Below are positions 1 to 8,821 of a stretch of 49,631 nt of DNA, piece after piece (within the stretch, counting starts at the first letter, position 1; each line of letters starts with the position of its first letter). This DNA comes from Vicinamibacteraceae bacterium (GTDB taxonomy: Bacteria > Acidobacteriota > Thermoanaerobaculia > Multivoradales > Multivoraceae). A program made the position numbers and the translations under genes. The notes below the pieces were generated by a model. It was not told the DNA's origin. It did no database searches and saw only the letters and a list, made by a program, of their open reading frames with translations. The stretch spans positions 1 to 49,631 of the forward strand of contig JAAXHG010000158.1 in assembly GCA_012270995.1 (NCBI GenBank), given 5' to 3'.

Positions 1-81
1 ATCGCGCTCAACCAGGCTCGCGCCAGACTCTTCGACCTCATCAGCCGGGAGTCCGATCCTCACCGGCGCCGGAGCGCCTGA
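1..81 (+). CDS. C-terminal end of an upstream gene (partial)
   Basis: Frame 1 is open from the window edge to a TGA at 79-81 and encodes about 26 residues, ending in a basic tail (HRRRSA). The beginning lies outside the window, so the product cannot be named. A 9-bp stem-loop at 158-189 follows and may end its transcript. It could also be a chance open frame, because GC-rich DNA rarely contains stops. Confidence 0.35.
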   Translation: MALNQARARLFDLISRESDPHRRRSA

Positions 82-157
82 ACTCGATGCGCGCCGCAAC
101 CCCGACCGCCGGCATCCCAGCCGGAACTCGCCGCCCGCCGCACGGGCCCAACCTTAG

Positions 158-189
158 GCGGCAGACTCCGCTAGCGCTCCGTCTGCCGC
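158..189. terminator. Stem-loop, possible terminator
   Basis: Arms GCGGCAGAC (158-166) and GTCTGCCGC (181-189) are perfectly complementary, with a 14-base loop containing GCTAGC. No T-run follows, so intrinsic termination is uncertain. The region 82-282 holds no convincing gene. Confidence 0.3.
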
Positions 190-282
190 TCCAGAACCCT
201 CCCCGAACCGAACCAGATCACTTCCAAACCACGGTCCCGTTCAGGCTCATCTCAGGATTGGATTACGCTTGGTCCCTACTAC

Positions 283-1476
283 ATGCGCGTCCATTCCTTG
301 TTCAGAGACGGTCGTCCTTGGCGAGCAAGCCGACCGTTCGCTCCCGCCGGTCCGACCGTCCCGCTTCGGACAAAGCAAGCCGGAATCGCGTTGGCGGCCG
401 GCCTGGCCTCGGCCTGCACCGGCTACGTTCCCTTCACCGGGACGCAGGTTCTGACGTCCGAGTTCGAGCGTCGCCTGGGGAGCACCTGGCGCGAGGATGT
501 GATCGTCCCCTTCGCCGTCACGGATCACCTGCGCACAGCCATCGATCAGCGGGTCGACCCCGCCGGCAGCGAGAGCCGGCGGCGCGACGCCGTGCTCGAC
601 TTCATCTTCGGCTGGGTCAACCTGGAGTACGCCCTGAAACCGACACGCACGGCAACCGAAACGTTCGACGCCCGGCTGGGCAACTGCCTGTCCTTCGTCA
701 ACCTGTTCGTCGCCGTGGGCCGGGAGCGCAGGCTGAATCCGTTCTTCGTGGAAGTCGAGGACTACCAGCGCTGGAACTACCAGGAAGGGGTCATCGTCAG
801 TCGGGGGCACATCGTCGGCGGCATGTACGTCGACGGGGAGATGGCCACCTACGACTTCCTGCCCTACCGGCCGAAGTCGTACCGGGACTTCGAGCCGATC
901 ACCGACCTCGCCGCCACCGGCCACTACTACAACAACCTGGGCGCCGAGGCCCTGATGGCGAACGATCTCGACGCGGCCGAGAAGTGGCTGAACATCGCCG
1001 TCCGCCTGACGCCAGACTTCGACAAGGCGATCAACAACCGGGGCGTTCTCCTGCTCCGGCGTAGCCGGGTCGAAGAAGCGGCGCGGGTCTACGAGGAGGG
1101 TCTGGAGCTGCATCCCCAGAGCGTGCCGCTGATGACGAACCTCGTACGTGCCTACCAGCTCCTGGGCATGCACGACCGTGCCGGCGTGCTGCTCGACACC
1201 CTCGAGGAACTCAACCTCGCCAGTCCGTTCTTCTACATCTACCGGGGCGACGCGGCTCTCGCCGCCGGCGATTCGGTCCTTGCCCTCGACTACATGCGCA
1301 GGGCGCTCCGCGCCGACTCGGAGCTTCCCGAAGTCCACGTGGGCCTCGTCAGGGTCTACCTTTCAACGGGCAAGATGCGCGAAGCGAGACACCACGTTGA
1401 GCGCGCCCTGCGCCTCGATGCGACCCACGATGAGGCTCGCAAGTACGCGGCCTTGCTCGATCGGCAAGCACCCTAG
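283..1476 (+). CDS. Transglutaminase-like lipoprotein with TPR repeats
   Basis: A 397-residue exported protein. After a basic N-terminus and a hydrophobic stretch there is a lipobox-like LASAC with Cys45, which predicts an envelope lipoprotein. Residues about 100-195 resemble a transglutaminase-like (papain-fold) domain: Cys135 in GNCLSFVNLF, His176 in SRGHIVGG and Asp191 in TYDFLP are spaced as a Cys-His-Asp triad. From about 205 to the end there are TPR units, for example YNNLGAEALMANDLDAAEKW and a later AARVYEEGLELHP. Such proteins may be peptidases or amidases, or only protein-binding scaffolds; the substrate is unknown. It lies 49 bases before the first VWFA-related gene, so co-transcription is plausible. 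The ATG at 283 starts a rather long, basic pre-signal segment, and a start further downstream is possible. Confidence 0.75.
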   Translation: MRVHSLFRDGRPWRASRPFAPAGPTVPLRTKQAGIALAAGLASACTGYVPFTGTQVLTSEFERRLGSTWREDVIVPFAVTDHLRTAIDQRVDPAGSESRRRDAVLDFIFGWVNLEYALKPTRTATETFDARLGNCLSFVNLFVAVGRERRLNPFFVEVEDYQRWNYQEGVIVSRGHIVGGMYVDGEMATYDFLPYRPKSYRDFEPITDLAATGHYYNNLGAEALMANDLDAAEKWLNIAVRLTPDFDKAINNRGVLLLRRSRVEEAARVYEEGLELHPQSVPLMTNLVRAYQLLGMHDRAGVLLDTLEELNLASPFFYIYRGDAALAAGDSVLALDYMRRALRADSELPEVHVGLVRVYLSTGKMREARHHVERALRLDATHDEARKYAALLDRQAP

Positions 1477-1525
1477 ACCCCGGCGCACGAGAAGCGCCGG
1501 CCCAACTGGTAGCCTTGAAGCAACG

Positions 1526-3787
1526 ATGCCCCGCAACGGGACGTCCAAGGACATGAAGCCCGAATCCTCGTCTGAGTCAAACGAGCGGACCGGCGCTCGG
1601 ACCTGGCGCCGAACCGAAGTGGCCAGCCTCACGCCGCTGGTGCTGGCTCTTGCTCTACTGGGCGCAGCGTCCGCGACGGCTCAGGATCCCGACGACCTGC
1701 CCGAGTTCGACGAACGCGCTGTCGTCTTCGAAGTCCAGGTGCCGGTGAACGTCGTCGGCAGGAACGGCGAGTCGGTCCGCGGTCTGACCCGCGAGGATTT
1801 CCAGATCCTCGACGAGGGCGAAGTCCAGGAAGTCACCGGATTCCAGGTCGTGGATCTGGACCTCCTCGTGCCGGACGACCGGCGGGTGATCGACACGAGC
1901 CGCGATCTTCCCCCGGCCGTGAGGCGGCACTTCCTGCTCCTGTTCGACCTCACGTTCTCGGCCCCGACGGCGGTCGCGCGAGCCCGCATCGCCGCTCAGG
2001 AATTCGTGCTCAACGAGATGCATGCCACCGATCTGGCCGCGGTCGCCGTGCACACCGCGGAGTCCGGGTCGCAGCTCCTGGTCACCTTCACGCCCGACCG
2101 AGCCCAACTGGCCCGAGCCATCGCCACGCTGGGGAATCCCCGCCTCTTGAAGCTCGTCACCAAGGATCCCCTCGGCTTCCTGATCGACAGTCCCCGTCCG
2201 GCGATTTCGGCTGCCCTGGATGCCGGCGGCGTGGACCAGAGCATCACCGAGATGGAGCGCAGCGTCGACGGCTACCTGCGGATCATCGGCAACCAGATGG
2301 CCAGATACGAGCGCAGCTTCGCCCGCGGCCGGATCTCGAGCTGGGCCGACACGCTGCAGGACATGGCGCGGATCCTGGGCAGCGTTGAGGGCCGCAAGCA
2401 CGTCATCCTGTTCTCGGAGGGCTTCGACGGCCGCCTGCTGTTCGGGCGCCAGCCCGACTTCTTCGACGAAGAAATGCAGCGCGAGATCCAGGCCATCCAG
2501 GACGGGCGCTATGCCGAGGTCGACACCGACAACCGCTACGGCAACACGCAGCTCCAGGTCCAGATGGACCAGATGCTGCGCGAGTTCAGCCGGGCGAACG
2601 CGGTCATCCACGCGGTCGACATCTCAGGCCTGCGGGCCGACATGCCCGAGGAACGCCGCGCCCGCATCGTCGGGCGCGACGCCCTCTTCTACATCTCCAA
2701 CGAGACGGGCGGCAGGTTCCATGAAGACGCTAACGACTTCGGCGCGGAGCTTCGCGAAGTGCTGTCAGGCTCCAGCGTGACCTACCTGCTGGCCTTCGAA
2801 CCCACCGATCCGGGGGAACCCGGCGCACACCGTCGCATCGCGGTTCGCGCGCGTGCGCCGCGAGGAGCGCAGGTCTCCCACCGGATGGGGTATGTCACGC
2901 CCCGCCCCTTCGGTGACCTGCACCCCATGGAGAAGCGCCTTCTGGCCTCCGACCTGATCGCCACGGCAACGGAAGCGGACGGTCTCTCGATCGACGTGCT
3001 GGCGGCGCCCTTCCGGGCCACCGAGGACGAGGCCTACGTGCCCGTCATCATCGAAATCGGGGGCGACGGGTTGCTCAACGCACATGAAGCGGACCATCTG
3101 CCGGTCGAGATCTACGCCTACGTGACCGACGAGAAGTCGCAGATGCGCGACTTCTTCAGCCGGGTCGTGACCCTCGACCTGGCCGGACGCGAAGACGCAT
3201 TCGCCAACACCGGCCTCAAGTACTACGGCCACCTGAGCCTCGGCCCCGGCACGTACCTCGTACGGGTCCTGGCACGCAACGCCGTCACCGGCAGCACCGG
3301 CGCCGCGACCTTCGAGCTGGACGTCCCGGCCTTCGCCGACGGGCGGCCGGCGCTGCTGCCGCCCTTCTTCCTCGAAGAGCCCGGAAGCTGGTTCCTCGTC
3401 CGCGAGCAGCCCGGCGATCACTACGCCAAGACCACGGTCTATCCGTTCACGGTGAACGGCGAACCGTACGTCCCATCGGCCGTACCGCTCCTGCCGACCA
3501 CGGACGATCCGGAAGGGGCCAGAGTCTGCCTGGTGGGATACAACCTCGGCGCCGGCGAGTTGACCCTGGAGGCAACGCTCACCGATCCGGAAGGCGAGGC
3601 GGTGACCGGGGGCACGCTCCGTCTGCGCGAGCGCACGGTGACGGGCATCCCGGGGCTCGACAAGCTGGTTGCAGCCTTTCAGCCCACGGGTCTCGAGCCG
3701 GGCGACTACACTCTGAGTGTCGCGGTGATCGATCAGGCGACGCAAGCCAGATCCGCCAACTCGATCCCGCTGAAGGTGCTGAACTGA
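1526..3787 (+). CDS. VWFA-related secreted protein (acidobacterial family), copy 1
   Basis: A 753-residue protein. The signal peptide is a hydrophobic run at about 33-49 ending ATAQ, preceded by an unusually long polar N-terminus; ATG 1553 would shorten it. Residues about 64-110 show the family's N-terminal pattern (V..VPVNVVGRNG, GLTREDFQILDEGE, VTGFQVVD). The VWFA-like fold follows, with DLTFS at 141-145 at the place of the metal-binding DxSxS motif, then SVEGRKHVILFSEGFDGR. The C-terminal 300 residues are beta-rich with Ig-like character and have no motif I recognise. The family (VWFA-related Acidobacterial domain) is abundant in Acidobacteria, but its biochemical role is not established. 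Copy 2 follows 79 bases downstream on the same strand with the same architecture, which points to tandem duplication with divergence. Confidence 0.85.
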   Translation: MPRNGTSKDMKPESSSESNERTGARTWRRTEVASLTPLVLALALLGAASATAQDPDDLPEFDERAVVFEVQVPVNVVGRNGESVRGLTREDFQILDEGEVQEVTGFQVVDLDLLVPDDRRVIDTSRDLPPAVRRHFLLLFDLTFSAPTAVARARIAAQEFVLNEMHATDLAAVAVHTAESGSQLLVTFTPDRAQLARAIATLGNPRLLKLVTKDPLGFLIDSPRPAISAALDAGGVDQSITEMERSVDGYLRIIGNQMARYERSFARGRISSWADTLQDMARILGSVEGRKHVILFSEGFDGRLLFGRQPDFFDEEMQREIQAIQDGRYAEVDTDNRYGNTQLQVQMDQMLREFSRANAVIHAVDISGLRADMPEERRARIVGRDALFYISNETGGRFHEDANDFGAELREVLSGSSVTYLLAFEPTDPGEPGAHRRIAVRARAPRGAQVSHRMGYVTPRPFGDLHPMEKRLLASDLIATATEADGLSIDVLAAPFRATEDEAYVPVIIEIGGDGLLNAHEADHLPVEIYAYVTDEKSQMRDFFSRVVTLDLAGREDAFANTGLKYYGHLSLGPGTYLVRVLARNAVTGSTGAATFELDVPAFADGRPALLPPFFLEEPGSWFLVREQPGDHYAKTTVYPFTVNGEPYVPSAVPLLPTTDDPEGARVCLVGYNLGAGELTLEATLTDPEGEAVTGGTLRLRERTVTGIPGLDKLVAAFQPTGLEPGDYTLSVAVIDQATQARSANSIPLKVLN

Positions 3788-3866
3788 AGACAGCAGGCGC
3801 CGAATCGAGGCGCCGACCGAACAACCCACCCATTCCGGACCCAGGATCCTCGGGAGGACCTTACGA

Positions 3867-6026
3867 ATGAACGACCCCCGTTTCTTGAGCCGTTCGCGTA
3901 CGACATCGAGTCTCAGCCTGATGTGCGCCGCCGCGCTCCTGCTGTCGGCGGCCTCGGCCGACGCCCAGCGGCGTCGCGCCCGCCAGGCACAGGCCGAGTT
4001 CAGCGACACGACCACGGTCACCCTCATCGAGGTGCCGGTCCAGGTGAGTCGTTCCGGCGCCCCGCTCCGCGACCTCACAGCCGCCGACTTCGAACTCCAG
4101 GACAACCGCAAGACGGTCGAGATCGCCGGCTTCGACGTCGTCGATCTCTCGACGATCCAGGGCAGGGCGACCGAGGAACCGGTGCCCGTCGCCGGCAGGC
4201 GGCACTTCCTGCTGTTCTTCGACCTCTTCTTCACGCCGCCCGATTCCGTCGGCCGCGCCCAGCAGGCCGCCGCCGACCTCGTGCTGCGGGAACTCCACCC
4301 CACCGACCTGGTGGCCCTTGCTGTCTTCGACACGCGGCCACGGCTGGTCCTCGGATTCACCTCGGATCGCAGTCAGATCCGGCAGGCCATCCGCAGCCTC
4401 GGATTCAGCCGGAACGAGCCTGGCGCGATCCGCGACCCCCTGGGCCTCGTGATCGGCGACCTGAGCGGCGACGTCCCCACGAGTTCCGACCTCGGCGGAC
4501 CCGGCAGCGGGGTCCAGATCGAGGCACAGGCCGAACTTCTCGCGACACAACAGGAGTTGAGGGTCCTGCGGGACGCCGCGGACCGCGGACGCGCGGCAGC
4601 CCGGGTCGACGCGCTGACGTCCGGCATGAGCGAACTCGCCAACTGGATGCAGTCCGTTCAGGGCCGCAAGCACGTCGTCTTCCTGTCGGAGGGCTTCGAC
4701 GACAAGGTCCTCGTGGGCCAGCAGGGCGTGACGGTCGAGCAGCAGCAGGAGATCCTCGACCGGCAGCAACGGCTGTCGGCCGGGAACTTCGAGCAGGTGG
4801 ACAACGAGGATCTCTTCGGCAGCACCGCGGCTCAACGATCGATGAACCAGATGCTGGAGCGTTTCCGTGAGGCGAACTGCTCGATTCAGGCCGTGGACGT
4901 GAGCGGCAAGATCCAGACCGAGGGCCAGAGCAACCGGGCCTCGCTGGACATGATGGCGAAGGACACCGGCGGCCAGGTCTTCGCCAACTTCGGCAACCTC
5001 GGCGAAGCGATGTCCGAGATGCTGGAGCAGACCAGCGTGACCTACCTGCTTTCCTTCTATCCGAGGAACCTGAAGAACGACGGCAGCTTCCACAGGCTGC
5101 GAGTGCGGCTCAAGAACGCGCCCCGAGGGACCCGGGTCGTCCACCGGCCCGGCTACTACGCTCCCAGGCCCTACGAGCAGACGAGCCCCTTCGAACGGGC
5201 CCTGGGCTCGGCGCAACAGGTGATGGGCGGCGTCGAGACGGGCCAGATCGAGACCTCCGTGCTCGCCGCCGCCTTCCCCGCCGACAGCGGCAAGGCCTAC
5301 GCGCCGGTCCTGATCGAAGTCCGCGGCGAGGACCTCCTGGCGGAGCAGCAGGGCGACACCGTCCCTCTCCAAATCTACGCCTACGCGCTGGACCAGCACG
5401 GCATCGTGCGGGACTTCTTCGTTCGGGCGATGGGCCTGAACGCGGCCCAGGCCGGCCCGGCGCTGCTGCAGAGCGGGCTCAAGTACTGGGGCCACTTCGA
5501 CCTCGATCCGGGCGAGTACTCCGTTCGCGTGCTGATCCGCAACGACGCCACGGGGCGCCGGGCCCTGGCCACTTCCCTGCTCACCGTCCCGGGCGACGGC
5601 CCCGCGCTCCAGCCGCCTCTGTTCCCCGAACCGCCCCAGAAGTGGGTTCTGCTCCGGGAAGAAGAGTCGGAGCAACGCCGCGACGTCGCCTTCCCGTTCC
5701 TGATGGACGGCAATCCGTTCATCCCCGCCGCAAAGCCGGTGGTTACCGCCGGCGGCGAGACGCCGATCAGCCTCGCCGGCACGAACCTCGGCGCGGGGCC
5801 CGTGTCCGTACGCACGCAGGTGTTCGGGCTGGACGGTCAACCGGTGGCCGACGGCGGCGAGGTCGTCCTGGCGGCTGGCGCTCAGGCCGGATCGGGGGTG
5901 TCGCAGCTAACCGGGACCTTCGTCGCCGGCAAGAAGCTCGCCAGCGGCGAGTACACCCTGGTCGTCACCGTGACCGACGGGAAGAACGGACAGCACTCAT
6001 CCTCGACGTCGATTCGGGTGCTGTAG
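3867..6026 (+). CDS. VWFA-related secreted protein, copy 2
   Basis: A 719-residue paralogue of the preceding gene. The ATG at 3867 follows a GGGAGGA ribosome-binding site. The signal peptide ends near SADAQ at 30-34. The N-terminal family pattern (VPVQVSRSGAPLRDLTAADF) is followed by the VWFA-like domain with DLFFT (119-123) at the metal site, so the site is more degenerate than DxSxS. Compared with copy 1 it carries two Gln/Glu/Arg-rich helical insertions (around 215-245 and 290-310), the first just before SVQGRKHVVFLSEGFDD. A shared block near TSVTYLLSFYP and the beta-rich C-terminus align with copy 1. It ends 74 bases before the convergent metzincin gene. Role unknown; probably envelope or extracellular protein interaction. 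Confidence 0.85.
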   Translation: MNDPRFLSRSRTTSSLSLMCAAALLLSAASADAQRRRARQAQAEFSDTTTVTLIEVPVQVSRSGAPLRDLTAADFELQDNRKTVEIAGFDVVDLSTIQGRATEEPVPVAGRRHFLLFFDLFFTPPDSVGRAQQAAADLVLRELHPTDLVALAVFDTRPRLVLGFTSDRSQIRQAIRSLGFSRNEPGAIRDPLGLVIGDLSGDVPTSSDLGGPGSGVQIEAQAELLATQQELRVLRDAADRGRAAARVDALTSGMSELANWMQSVQGRKHVVFLSEGFDDKVLVGQQGVTVEQQQEILDRQQRLSAGNFEQVDNEDLFGSTAAQRSMNQMLERFREANCSIQAVDVSGKIQTEGQSNRASLDMMAKDTGGQVFANFGNLGEAMSEMLEQTSVTYLLSFYPRNLKNDGSFHRLRVRLKNAPRGTRVVHRPGYYAPRPYEQTSPFERALGSAQQVMGGVETGQIETSVLAAAFPADSGKAYAPVLIEVRGEDLLAEQQGDTVPLQIYAYALDQHGIVRDFFVRAMGLNAAQAGPALLQSGLKYWGHFDLDPGEYSVRVLIRNDATGRRALATSLLTVPGDGPALQPPLFPEPPQKWVLLREEESEQRRDVAFPFLMDGNPFIPAAKPVVTAGGETPISLAGTNLGAGPVSVRTQVFGLDGQPVADGGEVVLAAGAQAGSGVSQLTGTFVAGKKLASGEYTLVVTVTDGKNGQHSSSTSIRVL

Positions 6027-6100
6027 CGGACTCCGGGGTGGAGCAGCGGGGCGCTCAGCCCCCGCGTCACCTCAACCAGGCGACGCCTCCCGCGCCGGCC

Positions 6101-8674
6101 TCAGTTGGCGCAGGCGAACGCCTTGATGTCGCTCTTCGCCGCGGCGGTCTGGTTCAGGCGGTTCTGGTGCGTCCAAGGCGTGCCGCCGTCGGGCGGCGTG
6201 ATCGACAGGTTGAACGCCAGCGTCGTCACCGGGGCCACGAACACCCAGCGGTGGCCGTTGATCCCGCAGCCGTCGAGCACCTTGATCAGCACCTCCGCGT
6301 TGTTCCTGTCGAAGAAGTAGAGGATGGCCGACTGCTCCGAGTCCAGCTCGTAGTCCCTGACCACCTCCACGACCGTCTCGTCCTCCTTCAGGTGCTCGAC
6401 GCACATGTTCACGGTGTAGCCCCCGCGAAGCTCCCGCACCGGCTGCGGCTCGCACTCCGCCTCACCACCGGCAATCACCGGAAGAGAAACCGAAACCGGA
6501 GATTGCGGCGCGGGGTCGACCGCCGTCGACGCCGTGGATGGAGCCGGCAAGAGCGGGAAGCCCGCGTCGACGAGGTCCACTCCGTCGATGGCATCGAAGT
6601 CCTCGCCGCCGTCCGCAACCGTCGAGGCCGACGCGGCCGAACCGCACGGGAAGGCGGTGATGTCGCTCTTGGTCGTCGCCGTCTCGCCGCCGCGCGGGTT
6701 CTTGTGTTCCCAGTACTCCCCGGTCGCCGTCTCGTCGACGCGCAAGTTGAACGCGAGCGTCGTCACCGGCGCCACGAACACCCAGCGATGGCCGTTCACC
6801 CTGCAGGCGTCGAGCACCTTGATCAGCACCTCGGAGTTGTCTCTGTCGAAGAAGTAGAGAAGGCCCGACTCGCGCGAACCGAGGCCGTAGTCGACCGCGT
6901 CGGCCTGCACCGTCTCGCCGTCCTTCTCGTACTCGATGCACATGCTCACGGTGTATCCGTGCTCGAAGGAGATCTGCGGCGCCGAGGGCACGCAGTCCGT
7001 GAACTCGGCCGCCTGCAGCACGACGGTCACGATGCCGCTGTTCGCGCCGCCGACGCGGTTGTACGCGCGCACCCGGAAGTCGTAGCGGCCGCCGGCGTCC
7101 AGTCCGGTCACGTCCGCCGAGGTGGTGTTCGCCGGCAGCCTCGTCGCCGCCTGCCAGCGCCCGCCGGCCGGGCGAAGCTGCACCTCGAAGCCGTTCTCGT
7201 TGTCCGACTCGTCCGACCAGGTCAGACGAACGCTCGTGGCGCCCGTGGGCGTAACCGTCAGGTTGGCAGGCGCCGTGGGGATCTCGCCCGGAGGAGGAGG
7301 CGGAGGCGGCGGTTCCGGATCCGGAGGCGGCGCGCTGCCGATGAAGTCGCTGTATTGAACGGCGAGGTGGATCGTCTGCTGCATGGCCCGCTCGTTCTCG
7401 CGCTCGCCGGCGATGCCGAGCGTCCAGCCGCGCGGCGAGATCCTGACCGTGGAGAAGTAGGGCTCCACTCCGCCCGAGCCGTAGCTCATGATCGTGTCGA
7501 TGTTGGGTATCGGCAGGAAGTCGGTGTGTCCATAGGCGTAGGGATAGACCGCAACTTCGTTTCGATGTTGCTCGAAGGTTCTGTTCCCCAAGCCGACGTT
7601 CTGCGGGTCGTGGTTGGCGCCCATGTTGTGACCGATCTCGTGGGCGAACGTCCCGTCGTAGTCGCCGCGGGGCAGGGTCAGGCCGAAAGCGGCGCCCGAA
7701 AACCCTTGGGCCGACACGCCCTTGGTCAGGAGGTAGGCGATGCCGCTGCAGCCGTTCAGGCCCCAGACGAACAGGTGGACCATGTCCGCCTGGTGCTCGG
7801 CGCGGAGCCGCGCCAAGTCCGGATCCCCAGGCATGTGGCCCAGAACGTGACCGCAGGACCACTCGCTTTCCTCTCCGCCCTCCGGTGCTTCGTGGTCCGC
7901 GTACAGCGGCGGCGCCTCCTCGAAGTGCACCAGGTTCGGCGTCACACCCAACTGCCCGTTCCGAAACACCTGAGCGAGATAGTCCATGGACCGCTGAATC
8001 GCCGCCCCGGGCGTCAGGTTGCGGCGGCTCCACCGCTCCTCGGATTCGGCCGTGTAGACGACCAGAACGTCGAGCACATCGTGGTTCGACTCGGACGCCA
8101 CGCCGCGCGGAGGGCCGGCCTGCTGAGCCAGGGGCACGCCGACGGGAGACTCCATGGACGGGATGACGCCGTCCGGGCAGCGTTCTTCCCGCGGATCCGG
8201 CTCGCGTGTGGACGTGTCCTCCATCCGACCGCGACCGTCCGGCCCGACGCTGAGCAGATACGCCGCGCCGCCCGGCACGCCGAACCGCCCGGCGAGGTAG
8301 CCGTCCTTGATCGTCAGCACGACGCTCTCGTACCCCGCGCCGGGGAAGGCGCCCGCCCACATCGCGTCGCCGGCGCCGCGGTCCTCGAACACGGTCAGTT
8401 CGGCGGCAAGCACTCTGCCGTCCGGCGTCGGGAGCTCCACGCGTCGCGGAGCGGAGCGCACGAAGTCGACGTCCAGGTCGATGGCGAACGTCTCGAACCC
8501 CTCCTCGGCGGCCGCGGCGTCCTCGATGGAGGGACCGAGTTCGAGCAACCGTTGTCCGCTCGCGCTACTCGCTGCGAACAGGGCGACAATCAGGGCCGGC
8601 GCCAGCGGCCAATGCCGGCTAGCAGAAAGAAAGAAGGGACGATTGGCCCGCGTCCCGTAGCAGGAAACGATCAT
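6101..8674 (-). CDS. Secreted metzincin metalloprotease with FN3 and duplicated C-terminal modules
   Basis: An 857-residue exported zinc protease. The signal peptide ends near SSASGQ. The motif HEIGHNMGANHD (345-356) is the HExxHxxGxxHD signature of reprolysin/astacin-type metzincins, and the later TIMSYG fits the Met-turn. A Pro/Gly linker (PPPPPPPPGEIP) leads to a fibronectin type III domain at about 461-553. Two homologous modules of about 120 residues follow (about 554-678 and 739-857), both containing FFDR(D/N)N(S/A)EVLIKVLD and NGHRWVFVAPVTTLAFNL. These are probably adhesion or targeting modules with a paired-cysteine core. The gene stands alone on the minus strand, with a TATACT box 8 bases before the ATG. 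Its substrate cannot be read from the sequence. Confidence 0.9.
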   Translation of the reverse strand: MIVSCYGTRANRPFFLSASRHWPLAPALIVALFAASSASGQRLLELGPSIEDAAAAEEGFETFAIDLDVDFVRSAPRRVELPTPDGRVLAAELTVFEDRGAGDAMWAGAFPGAGYESVVLTIKDGYLAGRFGVPGGAAYLLSVGPDGRGRMEDTSTREPDPREERCPDGVIPSMESPVGVPLAQQAGPPRGVASESNHDVLDVLVVYTAESEERWSRRNLTPGAAIQRSMDYLAQVFRNGQLGVTPNLVHFEEAPPLYADHEAPEGGEESEWSCGHVLGHMPGDPDLARLRAEHQADMVHLFVWGLNGCSGIAYLLTKGVSAQGFSGAAFGLTLPRGDYDGTFAHEIGHNMGANHDPQNVGLGNRTFEQHRNEVAVYPYAYGHTDFLPIPNIDTIMSYGSGGVEPYFSTVRISPRGWTLGIAGERENERAMQQTIHLAVQYSDFIGSAPPPDPEPPPPPPPPGEIPTAPANLTVTPTGATSVRLTWSDESDNENGFEVQLRPAGGRWQAATRLPANTTSADVTGLDAGGRYDFRVRAYNRVGGANSGIVTVVLQAAEFTDCVPSAPQISFEHGYTVSMCIEYEKDGETVQADAVDYGLGSRESGLLYFFDRDNSEVLIKVLDACRVNGHRWVFVAPVTTLAFNLRVDETATGEYWEHKNPRGGETATTKSDITAFPCGSAASASTVADGGEDFDAIDGVDLVDAGFPLLPAPSTASTAVDPAPQSPVSVSLPVIAGGEAECEPQPVRELRGGYTVNMCVEHLKEDETVVEVVRDYELDSEQSAILYFFDRNNAEVLIKVLDGCGINGHRWVFVAPVTTLAFNLSITPPDGGTPWTHQNRLNQTAAAKSDIKAFACAN

Positions 8675-8682
8675 GATCGACC

Positions 8683-8688
8683 AGTATA
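8683..8688 (-). promoter_or_regulatory. Candidate -10 box (TATACT) of the metzincin gene
   Basis: On the minus strand TATACT matches five of six bases of the sigma70 -10 consensus and ends 8 bases before the ATG at 8674. No good -35 hexamer lies 17 bases upstream. If it is used, the transcript would start at or next to the start codon. Confidence 0.4.
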
Positions 8689-8748
8689 GCCGCCCGCCTT
8701 CGCCCGGCTGCGTTGGAGAGGCCGTGGGACTGCACTCGCCGTTCGGAT

Positions 8749-8765
8749 GCGGGCAGGATGCCCGC
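8749..8765. repeat. Short palindrome (REP-like) between genes
   Basis: GCGGGCA and TGCCCGC form a perfect 7-bp stem around a 3-base loop. It lies in the 147-bp gap between the metzincin start and the end of the third VWFA gene. It resembles other intergenic palindromes of the window at 35820-35837, 42600-42617 and 47649-47666. Confidence 0.45.
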
Positions 8766-8821
8766 GTTCCCAGGACGTTCCGAGAATGCTCGTCGGTCTG
8801 GGGCGAAACCGCCGCCGAGCG

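Noticed and set aside
5642..8689. Long plus-strand open frame across the metzincin
   Set aside because: Its product is low-complexity and the opposite strand carries HExxHxxGxxHD, FN3 and duplicate modules.
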